64,000 bases of DNA from Ustulina deusta (Eukaryota > Ascomycota > Sordariomycetes > Xylariales > Xylariaceae): contig JAJNNX010000005.1 in the NCBI GenBank assembly GCA_023159155.1, positions 1,240,001 to 1,304,000 on the forward strand, written 5' to 3'. Within the stretch, counting starts at the first letter, position 1. The number at the start of each line of letters is the position of its first letter. Of this stretch, positions 1 to 12,009 are shown in pieces. Under the pieces are notes generated by a model. That model saw only the letters and a list, made by a program, of their open reading frames with translations. It had not been told where the DNA came from and did not search any database. Made by a program: the position numbers and the translations under genes.

Positions 1-1397
1 GGGCAGCTCACGGCAGCACACAAATCAGGCGTAGCCTCGTTTAGTGACGCTGTCTCTGGTGCTGTAAAAGCTGGCCAGAAATCCGGCGCTACCTATGAAT
101 TTGCAGAGATCGTTGCTGCGGCAAAGGGGACGTGCTTGGATCAGTTCAAGACCGAGCTCCAGAATCTGACTATTCCAGGGGTTGCGTGGACCAACTTTGA
201 CCCACAACTTGCTCTTTTTGAGAAGGAACTCGATGAAGCTAGCGCTCGCTTGCGAAAAGAAGAGATGCGAAGACTTGCTACACGTGTTGAGCGATGGGTC
301 AAGTCGCGGCTGGGCGATGCTGTAGGTCTCGAGTTCAACAAGCTCGGTTCTGGGAGAGGTGGATTAGGCGCTCCAGAGGAAGGGGAGAAACCACCTACGG
401 AGAAGGATCTATGGGATCGCATCTGGAAAGTGTTTGTCTCCATCGTCAAGGAAGCAGAAAGCCGCTTTACTGATCGGGCGAAGAGCTTTGAAGCAAGCGA
501 GGCAGAAGTTGAGGTCGGACTTTGGCGCCTCAGACGTAAGAGCTGGGTTGCTTTGAGAGAAAGGGTTGATGAAGAGGTTATGGAGGGAAATATTCTGCTG
601 AAGCTCCGTGAGAATTTCGAGGATAAGTTCCGATACGACGAAGCTGGAGTCCCGCGGATATGGAGACCTGCGGATGACATTGAGGGTATTTATACCCGAG
701 CACGGGAGTCGACTCTAACTCTTATTCCCCTCCTTTCCAGATTCCAGCTCTCCACTACCTATGCCCCACCAGATCTACCTACCTTTGTCGGTCATCAGCC
801 TGCTGGTGTGGAGCCTGAAGATGAGGACGACTTGACCCCAATTGGTGGTGTTGATGAAGAGGATGGCAAGAGCCTCGAAGAAGAAATGACAGTCTTGAGC
901 GAAGGCAAACGGCAGGATTTGGTCGTGCGGTTCAAGAAGATGGCTGATGGCGTATACGTCGAGGCTAAGCGAAGTGCCATTGGTGGAATTACCCAAGTGC
1001 CGTTGTATTTCTACGGAATACTGTTGGCTCTAGGATGGAACGAGCTCCTGACTGGTAAGTTGGAGTCGCAGAAAATGAAGCACACCTGTCCCTTTACTAA
1101 CGTTGTCTAGTCTTGCGGAACCCTATCCTCTTCCTGCTCCTTATCATCATCGCTGGTGGGACCTATGTCGCCTACAACCTGAATCTGCTGGGTCCGATGA
1201 TGCAGATGAGCACTGCGGCTTGGAACCAGGCTATTGAAATAGGAAAACAGCGACTCCGGGAGTTCTTGGAAAATAATGAGACAGCCCGTCAGGCTATCGC
1301 CATGCCTCCTCGGGACAGCGACTCAATCAGCCTGGACACCTTGGACAGCCGTGGCAAGAAGGCCCACCCGGTCGCGAATGATGATGACGATATCTAA
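1..1397 (+). CDS. SEY1: Sey1, dynamin-like GTPase for homotypic ER fusion (3' part)
   Basis: C-terminal part of Sey1, the fungal counterpart of atlastin/RHD3, which fuses ER tubules and keeps the ER network connected. The reading frame is already open at base 1, so the GTPase domain lies outside the window. What is visible is the long helical stalk (about 330 residues, rich in Arg/Glu) followed by two closely spaced hydrophobic segments, [13 protein letters not shown] and [19 protein letters not shown], which form the ER membrane hairpin. A short cytosolic tail ends at TAA 1395-1397. One intron, 1055-1110 (56 nt, GTAAGT...CTAG with an ACTAAC branch site), splits a Val codon between the two membrane segments. 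Joining gives [16 protein letters not shown], which is what the family shows. Identification is firm; the start cannot be seen. Confidence 0.93.
1055..1110 (+). other. Intron in SEY1
   Basis: A 56-nt GT-AG intron. The donor is GTAAGT, ACTAAC lies 10 nt before the acceptor, and the acceptor is CTAG. Removing it restores the second transmembrane segment in frame. Confidence 0.9.
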
Positions 1398-1573
1398 TTA
1401 GAGCATGAGTGTACGCATGGGTTCGGAATCGCATACGAGGGTATGATGCAGGATTATAGTATAAACATGTCATGTTAATGTCAGGGACGGTCGCTTGAAT
1501 TTCAAGACCGTCCTTATTGCCAGACCAATACCGTGTGTCCAAACGCCATGATAATGCAAAAATTGTGTACAAA

Positions 1574-2620
1574 TCAAAATGCTTCTAGTCCGGCTGGAGT
1601 CCCGAACCATGTCCCCAGCTCGTCGGCGTCCAATTCCCTGTCACCACTGGCGGCGAAGAAATCGGTCAAGCGACTTGTGGACTCATCGTCGTCGGCCGGC
1701 CATTCCACCTTAATACCGTCTTTCGTTTCCAGCATATCCTTGGCCGTGCCCCAACTGAATCTGCACTCAGGACCCCAGCCAAATACCGGGTGCATATTCT
1801 GCCTCAGCCAGGCTACACACCGCCCATCGGAAGGATATCCAGAACCCCAGAATAGAACCTCCCCTCCGTCCCCTCCTCCGGCCCCTCGCTCTCCGCCGTC
1901 CCGCACCCAAGCCTTGTAGAGGACCTCGAGCGCGGCGTCGCGCGTGACTTTGGCGCAGACACTGGCGGCACTGACACAGGGGTACAGACTATCGGCCTTC
2001 TTGGCGACGGTGATCTTGACGGTGGGGAAGATGCTCTCGAGGCGCCTCTGGTAGGTGGCGGGCTGGCCGATGGTGTCGACGTAGATCTCGCGGACGTTGA
2101 CGCCGCGGGCCATGACGCCCTGGATCAGCGCGGCCGTGGCGTCCATGGCCTGGGCGTTGAGGTTGTACGTGGCGCCGGCGGGGCGCATCATGTTGGCGCC
2201 GATGTCGCGCGCCGACAGGCTCGAGACGGCCCAGCCGCAGGCGCCGTGCAGGTCGGTGCCGGCGGCGCAGAGGGCGGCCATGAGCGAGGACCGCACGGCC
2301 GCCGTCAGGACCTTGGAGTCGTCGAAGTGGTGCGTCGTCTTCAGGAGCGGCTCCGACTGCGGGATCGGCAGGTAGAAGACGCCGTAGACCATGGGCCCCA
2401 GCACGGGGCCGCGCCCGGCCTCGTCGACGCCCAGCACGCAGGGCACGCCTGTCGACGGGTCGGACGCGTTGGCGCCGAGGGAGGGCGGCACCGGCGAGAA
2501 GTGCGTGTAGGACTCGCCGCGGACGGTCTCGGCGGGGTGGACGGACGGCGGCACGAATGCGCCGGCGACGGCGGGCGTCTCGAGGGCGACGGTGTCCTCG
2601 CCCATCTGCGTGTCTTCCAT
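1574..2620 (-). CDS. rnh201: Ribonuclease H2 catalytic subunit A
   Basis: Catalytic subunit of RNase H2, which cuts the RNA strand of RNA/DNA hybrids and starts removal of single ribonucleotides misincorporated in DNA. The protein is 348 residues with no intron. After a low-complexity leader of about 55 residues comes the type 2 RNase H signature VDEAGRGPVLGPMVYG (Asp66, Glu67). Two further likely metal-binding acids are Asp182 (IYVDTIGQP) and Asp228 (AKVTRDAA), and the family motif DDSKVLT is at about 100-106. ATG at 2620 is the first Met in frame and gives the usual length. It is divergent with Mif2, 712 bp away. The gene body is noticeably more GC-rich over its 5' half than its neighbours. 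Confidence 0.95.
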   Translation of the reverse strand: MEDTQMGEDTVALETPAVAGAFVPPSVHPAETVRGESYTHFSPVPPSLGANASDPSTGVPCVLGVDEAGRGPVLGPMVYGVFYLPIPQSEPLLKTTHHFDDSKVLTAAVRSSLMAALCAAGTDLHGACGWAVSSLSARDIGANMMRPAGATYNLNAQAMDATAALIQGVMARGVNVREIYVDTIGQPATYQRRLESIFPTVKITVAKKADSLYPCVSAASVCAKVTRDAALEVLYKAWVRDGGERGAGGGDGGEVLFWGSGYPSDGRCVAWLRQNMHPVFGWGPECRFSWGTAKDMLETKDGIKVEWPADDDESTSRLTDFFAASGDRELDADELGTWFGTPAGLEAF

Positions 2621-3332
2621 GGTTCGTCCGTCTCTGGCTGGGTACTTATTTATTCACTGCGCTGGTGGGGTGTTGGGAGGAGGTGATGGATGGATGGGGG
2701 AGGTTGGTTCGTTTTCGTAGACAGCGCAACTCGACTCTATTTTCGCCAATTGGAAATATAGCCCCTCGGTTCTATTGTGCAAATGTTTGCATTCAAGATA
2801 TTCATTAATGTAGAAAGAAAGCTTTGCCCATTGTTTTTGTTTATGCTGGGTGAGTAAGTAAGTATTTAGGTAATGTAGGTAGGTTGAAGATGCTACCTAC
2901 TTACTTACCTGGTAGCTGGGTTAGATAGGTGCCGGTACTTACCTAGGTAGACGGACCCACCTTCTGTCACTAATCCGGCCGGCAGAATAGTGGGCGCGTT
3001 GCCCGAACTCCCAGGCGCGTCTTTAAGACTGACAAACAAAGAAGTAGCGTCCCACCCCAGCGACAAAGGCCAATTAACAACCCAAAAAGGATTCGAGTAA
3101 ACACGGCCTGGGTTGTCGCACCTCGCTGTAGCATTCTTTATTCTCCCCACCAGCTACGAACCATTCTGCCTGGGTCTCGCCATTGTCGGCCAGATCTGAC
3201 TGCGCCCTCTTCTATTCTTGTCTTCTTTTTTCGCTCTTGACACATTCGCTCGAGATCGGTTCCTGCAAACCCCAGATCCAGGCGTGAACTTTGCGACAGA
3301 CCAAGCGAATTCGGTCTCCAGCGCGAGCAAAT
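2621..3332. promoter_or_regulatory. Shared upstream region of rnh201 and mif2
   Basis: A 712-bp divergent intergenic region that must hold both promoters. It contains a run of TAGGTAGG/CCTACCTA tetranucleotide tracts around 2855-2950 and a short pyrimidine-rich stretch before the Mif2 ATG. I see no further coding sequence. Confidence 0.5.
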
Positions 3333-5528
3333 ATGGCGCCTCGTGGCCCAGCGCAGCGCCGACAGACTCAGTCGCAAAACGAACATGTTTTTGCTCTGGG
3401 CAAAGTTGGGAGGTATGTAAACTGCGCGCGCCTCCCTACCAGGTGTTGTTGTTGACGGATGTGAATCAGGAAAACGGGCCTCACGATACCAGACAATGGT
3501 CGACGCGATGAACATGGCTTTGAAGAGCTAGACGACCTGTTCTCCTCGCCTGACAGGGAGTTGATAGGCGCGACGAATGGACGGAACCGCACATCATCGG
3601 AGGACGAGCAGGATGAGCAGGACATGGAGATTGACGACGGTAGGTTATGAATCGCAAACGGAATGGGACATCATGAGCTAGTTCATATCAACTAACCAGG
3701 CTGGCTGGCGACTTAGGTTCGGAACTCGGTCCAGCGACAACACGGAAGCTTCAACAAGGCCGGCCGTCTCTTCCACGTGCTCGATCACCCATGAAGACAA
3801 ACCTAAACTCGCCTGCGCGCCAGAACCCTCATTTACCACCTACTTCTTCACCAATTAGAGGGGCAGTTGTCACCGCCCGTGAGCGGAGCCCCAGACAGGA
3901 GGTGACACGCAAATTAGATTTCTCAAAGAGTTCACAAGACCAAACAATGGCAGCTAGCAGGCACGCTAAGGCCAGCACCGCCGTTGGCCGCAGTAGAACA
4001 CTAAAAAAAGGCCCTCGGCTACCCCCTCCTTCCAATGAGCCCATCTTTTCTTCTGATTCTCCTGACCAAATCGAAGAGGAAGAGGAAGACGAGGAGGAGG
4101 AGGAAACAGATGAACAATTGGAGTTGCTCGATGCCGGCGTGGTTGACGGAGGTCATGTTGAGGACGAATCCCTGGAAGAATCTGACGAAGAAGTGGAAGA
4201 GGAGGCGCCTGTTGTCCAAGAACTGAAATCGACGAACAAATCAAAACCTCCCGGGCGCAGAGGTCGTAAACCTAAAGCGAGTCTCGAAAAAGAAATCGAA
4301 AGCGATGATCCAGTAGATACCTCATTGGCCAGTGTACCCGTGGAAGAAAACGTTGAGGATGAAGAGCCTGTAAAGAAGAAAAAAGGACGACCAAAGGCTG
4401 CTGCTAAGCAAGAAAGAGTGCTAACCCCCCCTGCTGATCCTACACCCCCACCTAAAGCTTCGAAACGTGGGAGACAGGCAAGGACCTCTGCAGACAATGT
4501 CGAAGACAGCAATGCTGGGTCAAGAGGCACAAAACGTCAGAGGACCTCGGCAACGGCCGGCAAAGCCGAGCAGAGCACTGCATCAAAATCAGCGCCAACA
4601 AAGGAAAAGAGTAAACCGGGACGAAAGCGAAAATCTTCAGGTGTTGGTGTTGATTCACCGATGATTCAACGGGGCCCGCCGCTCCCCAAGAGTCGTGGCC
4701 TCGTGACTGTGCGACGGGAAGAAACCACTGCCATGAGGACGACGCGGTCTGGTCGGGCCTCATTCAGGCCACTCGAATGGTGGAAGGGTGAGCACGTTGA
4801 ATATGATGAAGACCAGGAGAACATTTTCGAAGACTCTGGCAAACGACACTTTAAGATGCCCACCGTGAAGGGTATCATACGCACAGACGAGATCAATGAA
4901 TCGGCACCCAAGCGTCGCGGTCGCCCACCAACCGGACGGAAGCCAGGACGACGACCATCAGTTGTAGCGGAAGAAGCAGAAATAGAACGTGATGACTGGG
5001 AATATGACCCCGGCCGTGTGACGGGCGATGTGGTCTGTTGGCAGCCAGAACATGAACTTGACCCACCAGGGGAGGAGGATGAGGTTGAGATCATTCCAGA
5101 GGAATTGGCCATCTCCGAAAACGCGATTCAACTTAGAGACATCAAGGACGCGACATTCAAGTTCGCCAAGACGCTCACGCTGCCGTTCTTCGGCGCGGGT
5201 GTCGTGGACCTACCCCCAGGCGCCGAGAAAAGGCCCAAGAACTCCCGCATGAGGCATCTTGCCTTCTTCGTGCACACTGGTAACGTTCAGGTGACAGTTG
5301 CGCATACCCAGTTTTCTATCGCTCACGGCGGCATGTTCTTCGTACCCAGAGGTTCGTCAGAATCCATTCATCTAGTCTACTCGCTGCATGTGGTCGATGT
5401 AAGAAGAAAGCTAACGAGAAACGTATTTAGGAAACGACTACCAGATCGTCAACGACACCGATAGGCCCGCACGGATTTTCTTCTGCCAAGGCTGCGAAAT
5501 TTTCAGCCAACTCGTAGTCGAGGATTAG
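3333..5528 (+). CDS. mif2: Mif2 / CENP-C inner kinetochore protein
   Basis: Inner-kinetochore protein that binds CENP-A nucleosomes and recruits outer kinetochore components. Four exons: 3333-3412, 3470-3639, 3717-5351 and 5431-5528, giving 660 residues. The first two exons encode the Mif2 N-terminal block (KTGLTIPDNGRRDEHGFEEL, then DDLFSSP). The middle is long, acidic and basic low-complexity sequence with AT-hook-like RGRP motifs (for example KRRGRPPTGRKPGRRP). The CENP-C signature is at about 425-445 (TRSGRASFRPLEWWKGE). The C-terminal cupin dimerisation domain follows at about 560-655 (GGMFFVPRGNDYQIVND ... FFCQGCEIFSQLVVED). The last intron (5352-5430) interrupts the cupin, and removing it restores the expected strand order. 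It is divergent with rnh201. Confidence 0.93.
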
Positions 5529-6656
5529 GAACAAAACCTGTGAATAAATAGCCTTGCGAGCTTTATTTATTCTCATTTGTGATGGAGAAATGCCGTCAAG
5601 TCGCCACAAAGCCGGGGCATGTGGGATGCTTTTTGTTTGCGAAAAAAAATCTGGAGTATGATATATGCCACTCCGCAAAACTTCATTAAGCATACAGATA
5701 TGCAGCGGTAGAGATAGCGATGTTGGGAGCGTGGCAAAACACCAAGCCGCGTAGCCCAATCGTTGATTCATATCGTCTCTCCCACACACTCTCATTGGTG
5801 GATACGGCAGTGCTTCTCATCTACCCGATCCACAAGTTGCTACAGGTAACCTATACCGTGTCCTTCTCCTTTCTTCAATAAATCCCTACCTAGGTTCCTG
5901 GCGTTCACGGTAATGGAATGTTTGGAGACGGGGATGGAGCATGCTTTTGTTTGCTGGTCCCGGTGTGATTAACGGTATAAACGGGATGCGCGTTGAAAAT
6001 GCGATTTGAAAGGGGGGGGAATCGGAGGGGGGAGGGAATGTCAGTCGGTATATTATTCCCCGGATGCCTTGTCCCAGCTTTTCACTCCCGAGGCGTGATT
6101 AGTTGTCGTCACTGTATTTTGCTTTTGTTCACGATACTTGATACCAACCAAACAATCTGGAATTATGTTTATTTGCCCTTTCTTCCTGTTTTCAGGCGCT
6201 CGCTAGGGAAGCGGGAAACGCCAGCGTCAAATAAGAAGAGGGAAACTATAATTGACTCGGCAAGAACTCCTAGTGTAGAGTATCGTGATCTAGTATCGGA
6301 GCTATCCGTCCCCACAACCTCAGGCCGAGTTTCCAAGGCAAACCGTACGCCGAAGCCGATCTGATCGAGTTGCCATCAACAATCTACCGAGGCAAGCGGC
6401 TGCGAGGGTCTGAAAAACCTCATGTCCGGAAATCTCGCCCAGCCACGACAAGACTGCGACTATATCTATCTCTCTCCATCCTCCATCTAATCTAAACCGG
6501 ACTTGCTTGTCTCCGCAGCGCCGCGTCGCGCGAAAAGCCGAAGGCGTCACGGCTACGTGTGCGTATGGGACGGGAATAGTTCACCGATGGATAGATAGAT
6601 AGATAGGTGGTTTCTACCACCGAAGTCGAAAGTCGGGGGCTTAAGAAATTTACTTG

Positions 6657-6703
<47 letters not shown>

Positions 6704-7331
6704 CCGTCACGAGGAGGAGAGAGAGAGAGAGAGAAGACTTGAATCCTGGAGGGAAAACAACAATAATCGGATTTTCTTTCACTCAGGATACCGTATATCA
6801 TTATAAACATGCGTCCACGAAGGTACGGTACTGTGTGTGTATGGCATTCAGACAAAGAAAATAGGACCTGACGAGGGCGGAACTCTGGAATGTGGATGGA
6901 ATAGACGGAATCGAACAGGTATAAAACCTTTTTGCCCTTTCGAGAGATATCCATCCCTTCGTATATGATTTCCAGCTAGTGGCGGGCAGCTAGCTGTGCT
7001 TGGAGTTTCTACGTTGACCGGGTGGAAATACATGAGGGCAGAGAATAAGAAGTAGCTTGAACCATCGTGTTCTCAGCTCGGATTCATGCCATGATGGGGA
7101 CCTAATTACCCGTTTCTTTGAGATGGAGATGTTTTCGGAATTCTCCTCGAATGTGGACTTATCGGGATGAAAATGAGATGAGTATCTAATCATGCCATAC
7201 CTATCGCAACCATGTCATGCATACGCCTCGTCTATCTTGCTCCAACGACTATCTCCCGCAGTCGTTGACGTCGCCCACGACGTTATGCACTATGATACAT
7301 TCGTCCCCTGCTGGCTAATGACTACACGCCA
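5529..7331. other. Convergent intergenic region, no gene seen
   Basis: 1.8 kb between the 3' ends of mif2 (plus) and yme2 (minus). Open frames here are short, show no recognisable domain and contain microsatellite translations, so I call none. It holds the TA/TG/GA microsatellite cluster near 6.66-6.73 kb. Confidence 0.6.
6657..6735. repeat. Compound microsatellite (TA)n(TG)n ... (GA)n
   Basis: A run of about eight TA units passes into about twelve TG units, returns to TATATA, and after 13 unique bases is followed by a GA run to about 6735. It lies in non-coding DNA and is likely length-polymorphic. Confidence 0.9.
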
Positions 7332-9956
7332 TTAATACTGAGTAGAAAGCACCTTCTTCAACTGGCCCATCTCGCGCTCATATCCCGAGATTTTACTCTG
7401 CGCGACGTCCATCTTGCCCAAGAGGTACTGGATGCGATCATGTGCGCCCCAAGTTTGAGTCGGCAGCGAGCCCAGGAGCATGAGTTCCTTCTCCGCTTTG
7501 TCGATGTTCCCGCCCTCGATCTTGACGAGCTCCTTCAGCCTCGCCAGCTCCATCTTCGCTGACAGGACCTTGTCGGCCGCGAGCTGCCTGAACGCGGCCT
7601 GGTACACGGGTTTACCGACGACGATGCTGCGGGGCCGGCCCGCCTGAGAACGCACCGTGATGAGCTCCGCGTTCGCGAGGCCCTCGAGCGCGGACTCGCC
7701 GTCAGGGGCTGTGAGGGATGACGCGAACGTGTCAGAGAGGAGCACCTCGTTGTACCGTAGTGCATCTTCCTTGGACAGTAGGTTCACGAGGTACCAAGCC
7801 TGCTCCATCGACCACTTGTGCTCGCTGTCGCTGGCCACCTTGCTAGGTAAGAGGAACATCTTCAGGATCTCGGAGGCGGCCTGTTCGGTGATCTCCGCAA
7901 CAGCCTGCTTCGGCGATTGGCCAGCCTTTATGCGGCGAGCGAGGTATTCGAGGTCCGTGAGACGTCCGCCGAGTGTGCCGATGCAGTCGTCTAGCTCTGT
8001 TAAATCAGGCACATCTGCGACCTTTTGTCCTTCGGTAGAATCATCACCATTCGAATCATCTGTCTTTTGGTCGGCTCTGACGTGGCCGAGAATGAACCAC
8101 TTCGCCACGTCTGGCGAAAGATCGCCTAATGCGACATGGCGGAAGACGCGATCTGGGAGGGATTTGGATAAGACTTTGGTGTACGACGAGTCATTGGTGA
8201 GGAAAATGACATGAGCGACGTCAGATTGTACGAGCGCCGCAGCCCAATCAGCGATCCTATCATAGACGAGAGTATTGTCGTCGCTCCTGCATACAAAGTT
8301 GTCAATGACAACTACGGCTCTTTTCTCGGGGTGGGCTTCTAAGTAAGCGTCTATTGGAAGAGAGGCGTCTACGTCGCCTTTAGATCGACTTTCTAAGTCG
8401 AGAGCTTGTAGAGCCCCAGCTGTTGCTTGTAGAATTTTCTGCAGTTGCGAGTCTAGAGTCTCTGAGAAACCTGCCTTCACACCAGTGGTGCTTTGGATCG
8501 CGAGGTCGATCATGCTACTCAAGCTATTCGCCCACGAAAAAATAGGTCGGTAGCCGACCTCCGACGCCATCTTCTTGATAATTGCTGATTCGCCACTAGC
8601 CTCAAAAATCTGCTTGCAGTCGATCACTAGAATATTTTCTCTATCCTTGAGAGCTTGCTCGAGGACGAGCTCCTTCTTCCCTGAGCCGCGAGGACCCTGT
8701 ATCACAATGAAAGTCTCGGTCGTCTCCATCAACCATGCCTGGATCTGCTCGATGATGTCCTTTCGATGAGACCAGACAGCATTTAAGCCAGCCTGTTCGG
8801 CCCCATCTCGCTTGAAGGCAAAGATGTCGGATGTTTGTTTTCGAAGCCATCGGTATAGCTTGCTGTTACTGAGACGGTATTTGCGTGAAACATGAACTTT
8901 AACAAAGAACGAGCGGATCGGATCAAAAACGACGACTGTGAGACCCGTGAGCAATGCTACGATGACGGGGATGACGATCCGTGGGTGATTCGTGATCCAA
9001 TCCCAAATCCGGTGGGGCCTTGCCCGTTGCTCGTAGGAGATGCGGAACTTGGTGCCGAGTTTCCCGCCACCTAGCTCCTCGGGCACAACAAATCCATGAA
9101 GGCAGTTTCGAGCCATGATAGCGTCTCTCACGAAAAAGAAGTCGACGTAGGCGTACTTGGGGATGACCTTGGAATCCCAAGGCTGGGAAACAATCTCGGA
9201 AATGGAGCCATATCGACGGAACATGCTATACAGGGTCTCCTGCGAGAGCTCGACGGCTTCCTCCCCAGGATTCTTAGGGACGAACTCGATACGTAACCGA
9301 GCCTTGGGGAATCTCTGCAGGTCTTCGAGCCATGGAACTCCTTTTACTAATCCGGCCTGCACACCACGAAAAGGACTGAAGAACCGTTTGATGGGTTTCT
9401 CGGCCAGCAACTTGGAGACCTTCCCTTCTATTTCCTTCGGGGTCACTCCAGCGGGGTGGGCGAACTTGACAAAGGCACCGCCATCCTTGACTCTCGGGAG
9501 GATCTCGGTGACCGTCAAGGGGACGTCGCTAGGTAGCGCGCGTTTTATGATGCTAGCCGGGTCCATGGCACCCAAGCCAGAGTTTTCAAATCGCTTCATG
9601 AACCCCGGTATGTCAGTTTCGGGATTTCGCCATGGCAGATGTAGACCAGCCAGTCTGAGGAGAAATAAGTCTATCATGATCAAAGCGTCAGCAGCACAAC
9701 GCCATAACCTCGGCAAGCAAAGCACTCAATGCTTACTATCGACCCAGAGAATCGACTCATTCGGAGCGGTTTCGATATGGCCGTTCTTGTCATCTTCTGC
9801 AGCTACAGTGCTGTTCCAAGCCCTCCGGGTCACATGTATTGGCGACGTCCATGCTGGTTGTGATCTGGGAGCGCGGCATCCGTGGCTCCAGGCCGTTTGA
9901 GTTCTCCAGCCAGGCAAGGACCGGAACCGGGTTCCAATTTGTCTTGTAGCAAGCAT
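7332..9956 (-). CDS. YME2: Yme2, mitochondrial inner-membrane protein (mitochondrial escape protein 2)
   Basis: Integral inner-membrane protein of mitochondria affecting nucleoid organisation and mtDNA escape in yeast. Two exons: 9737-9956 and 7332-9670, giving 852 residues. Splicing of the 66-nt intron (9671-9736, donor GTAAGC) restores NESILWVDNLFLLRLAGL, a block typical of the family. Domains in order: an Arg-rich N-terminus consistent with a mitochondrial presequence; an RRM-like fold at about 200-285; a single membrane segment at about 304-325 (IVIPVIVALLTGLTVVVF); and an AAA-like ATPase domain with Walker A GPRGSGKK at about 399-406 and a Walker B-like strand AVVVIDN at about 524-530. 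The C-terminus is a coiled helical tail. The exact start ATG (9956) is the least certain point. Confidence 0.92.
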
Positions 9957-10860
9957 TGTCCGAGGTCAGAGAAGGAGGCTCTTCTCCATGCCCTGCGCAG
10001 AATCCGAAGGTGATTCACGGAACAGAGCCGTGTCTTGCGGCCTGGACCAAAATGTGCCACATCTAGCCCATGCTACCTATTTATTGATAATAAAATACGC
10101 ACCAAATGCTGATGATATCATAGGGAATTGCCAAGCCCCGAGCTCTCTTACTTACCTAGTGTGCGATACCATATTATGTAATAATGTGATTAGCAGCAGC
10201 CACATGCGAAGACAGCCACACCCTAAGCCACAATATACAACCGATGAAAGCTCTGGCTTGTATACTGTATGTATACGTAATATATACATCATCACGACTA
10301 GGTAGCTACCTATGTCTAACCATATCAGCGCAAAAAGAGTCAAAAGAGTGTAACAAAGAACCGTAAATCGCTTAAAGTCGCCTAGATACATTTCCGCAAC
10401 AGAGCCCACCCAAGACTACTGACCGTGAACAGCACTCCATCCGTCCACATTATCATCTACCGTACCATTGGTCAAGTGCTTTCCGAGGATCATCATACGA
10501 CCCTTCCCTGACCAGAAGATACCTACCTACCTACAGCAGCAACGCGGGAAGGAGGCCGCATATACGGTACATACATACATACATACATACCATCGATCGA
10601 CATACCCCGCGTCCACGACCCCCCGCACAACCTCACCTCACCTCACCTCACCTCACCCTATACCAGCTTTCGTTTCCCTCCTCCTGCATTCCCGGGAATA
10701 TATCTCCACAACGTCGAAGACGAAGTATAAGTCGACCGTCCAGACGCCTGTAATCAAAGACACCCTCGGCGCCGCGAAAACAGAAAAGCACCGCGCGAAG
10801 ACGTAGACGGAAAAGAAGAAGCAGAACAAGAAGCAGAACAAGAACAAGAAGAAGCGCGAG
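9957..10860. promoter_or_regulatory. Shared upstream region of YME2 and EMI1
   Basis: A 904-bp divergent region. It carries an (ACAT)n tract at about 10569-10590 and a (CCTCA)n tract at about 10631-10657. The 50 bases before the EMI1 ATG are purine-rich (AAGAAGCAGAAC repeats). No further gene is supported. Confidence 0.5.
10569..10657. repeat. (ACAT)n and (CCTCA)n short tandem repeats
   Basis: About five ACAT units near 10569-10590 and about five CCTCA units near 10631-10657, separated by unique sequence. They lie in the presumed 5' leader of EMI1. Confidence 0.8.
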
Positions 10861-11670
10861 ATGGGCTGGCTCTGGTCATCAGGCGTCGCGCCAAAAGGCA
10901 ACGCCGTAGACGCGAGCACCACCACCAGCGAGACCCAGTCCGTTCCGCCCCAGGCCCCCGAACCCACGTACGGCGACCCCGAGATCGCAAAGTTCCTAGC
11001 ACAGCTCCAAGCAGACTTCGGAGGCAACAGCAACAGCACCACCCCGAAACCCGCCGCCCCCTCGGCAAGCGCAGACGCGCCAAATCCAAGCGCCTCCCAG
11101 CCGGCGCCTCCATCCTCCTCCTCCTCCTCATGGTGGCCATCCTGGTCGACGCGGTCCCAACCCCCCGCACCACCCTCGCCCCCCTCCTCATCAAGCCTAG
11201 CCCAGCCCACCCCCCAAACCACAGAACCCGGCCGTCTCGACCCGGTCTCCGAGTCTCTCCTCCCGACGAGCATGTCGTGCCGGCAGGCCTTCGACCACGC
11301 CTTCCACTGCAACAGTCTGGGCGGGCAGTGGACGTCGGTGTACCGGTCGGGCGGCGTGCGGTCGTGCAGCGAGCAGTGGGACGACTTCTGGTTCTGCATG
11401 CGCACGCGCGCCTACTCGGGCCCCGTCAAGGAGGCCGCCGTCCGCGACTACTACCGCCAGAAGGAGCTGCGCAAGTACGGCCCCGGCATGCCCAGCAGCA
11501 CCGACGTCTGGGAGCCCCGCCCCGAGAAGCTGCCCCCCGGCGCCGCCTTCCAGGGTCGCTACGAGAAGCCCGATATCAGTGACGAGGAGTGGCGGCGCCA
11601 GGAGATCGAGCGGAGGAGGATGATACAGCGTCAACTTAGGGAGGAAGAGGAGAGGACGGCATCGTCATAG
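10861..11670 (+). CDS. EMI1: Emi1-like twin-CX9C protein (DUF3128)
   Basis: A single-exon gene of 269 residues. The first 135 residues are low-complexity Ser/Pro/Ala-rich sequence with one short conserved patch, YGDPEIAKFLAQLQADF. The conserved domain follows: two CX9C motifs, Cys140/Cys150 (CRQAFDHAFHC) and Cys169/Cys179 (CSEQWDDFWFC), then a charged helical tail with EKLPPGAAF and EEWRRQEIERRRM. This arrangement matches DUF3128, the family of yeast Emi1 (early meiotic induction; needed for respiratory growth). The paired cysteines suggest a disulfide-stabilised helical hairpin as in mitochondrial intermembrane-space proteins. That location is an inference, not something the sequence proves. 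The long Ser/Pro leader is typical of filamentous fungi. Confidence 0.85.
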   Translation: MGWLWSSGVAPKGNAVDASTTTSETQSVPPQAPEPTYGDPEIAKFLAQLQADFGGNSNSTTPKPAAPSASADAPNPSASQPAPPSSSSSSWWPSWSTRSQPPAPPSPPSSSSLAQPTPQTTEPGRLDPVSESLLPTSMSCRQAFDHAFHCNSLGGQWTSVYRSGGVRSCSEQWDDFWFCMRTRAYSGPVKEAAVRDYYRQKELRKYGPGMPSSTDVWEPRPEKLPPGAAFQGRYEKPDISDEEWRRQEIERRRMIQRQLREEEERTASS

Positions 11671-12009
11671 CACATAGTACATAGGTAGCGTTAAAGAAGA
11701 ATCCCCACCACACTGAACTATACTTAGTCTCTACCATATGGGTAGCATCAATCTAGGCATATTCATCAATGTCACATTTAAACGACGAGACTTTTTTTTT
11801 TTTTTGAAAATTATATTTTTCATCTTATCAGGGATGAATCGATGCTAAGGTACATCCATGCGAGTCGTGAAATCCACAACTTTTTGACCTGTATCATTAC
11901 CGAAAAAAATTCTAGGGAGAACCGCATTACCCATACCGCCATTCGTGATGCCGTAGACACCAGATAACGCCGTAGAAAATCAAACAAGTCAAGGGAGAGT
12001 GGTAGGAAT
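11671..12009. other. Convergent 3' region between EMI1 and hsp70
   Basis: 339 bp containing both 3' untranslated regions. It has a 14-base T tract near 11793-11806 and an AT-rich patch just after it. No coding sequence is seen. Confidence 0.5.

Noticed and set aside
6607..6954. Frames with runs of Thr-His or Cys-Val across 6.6-6.95 kb
   Set aside because: These are translations of the TG/TA microsatellite.
10653..11405. 250-codon frame antisense to EMI1
   Set aside because: It mirrors the Ser/Pro-rich part of EMI1 and is dominated by repetitive Gly/Glu and Cys/Phe runs; the twin-CX9C protein on the plus strand is clearly the real one.
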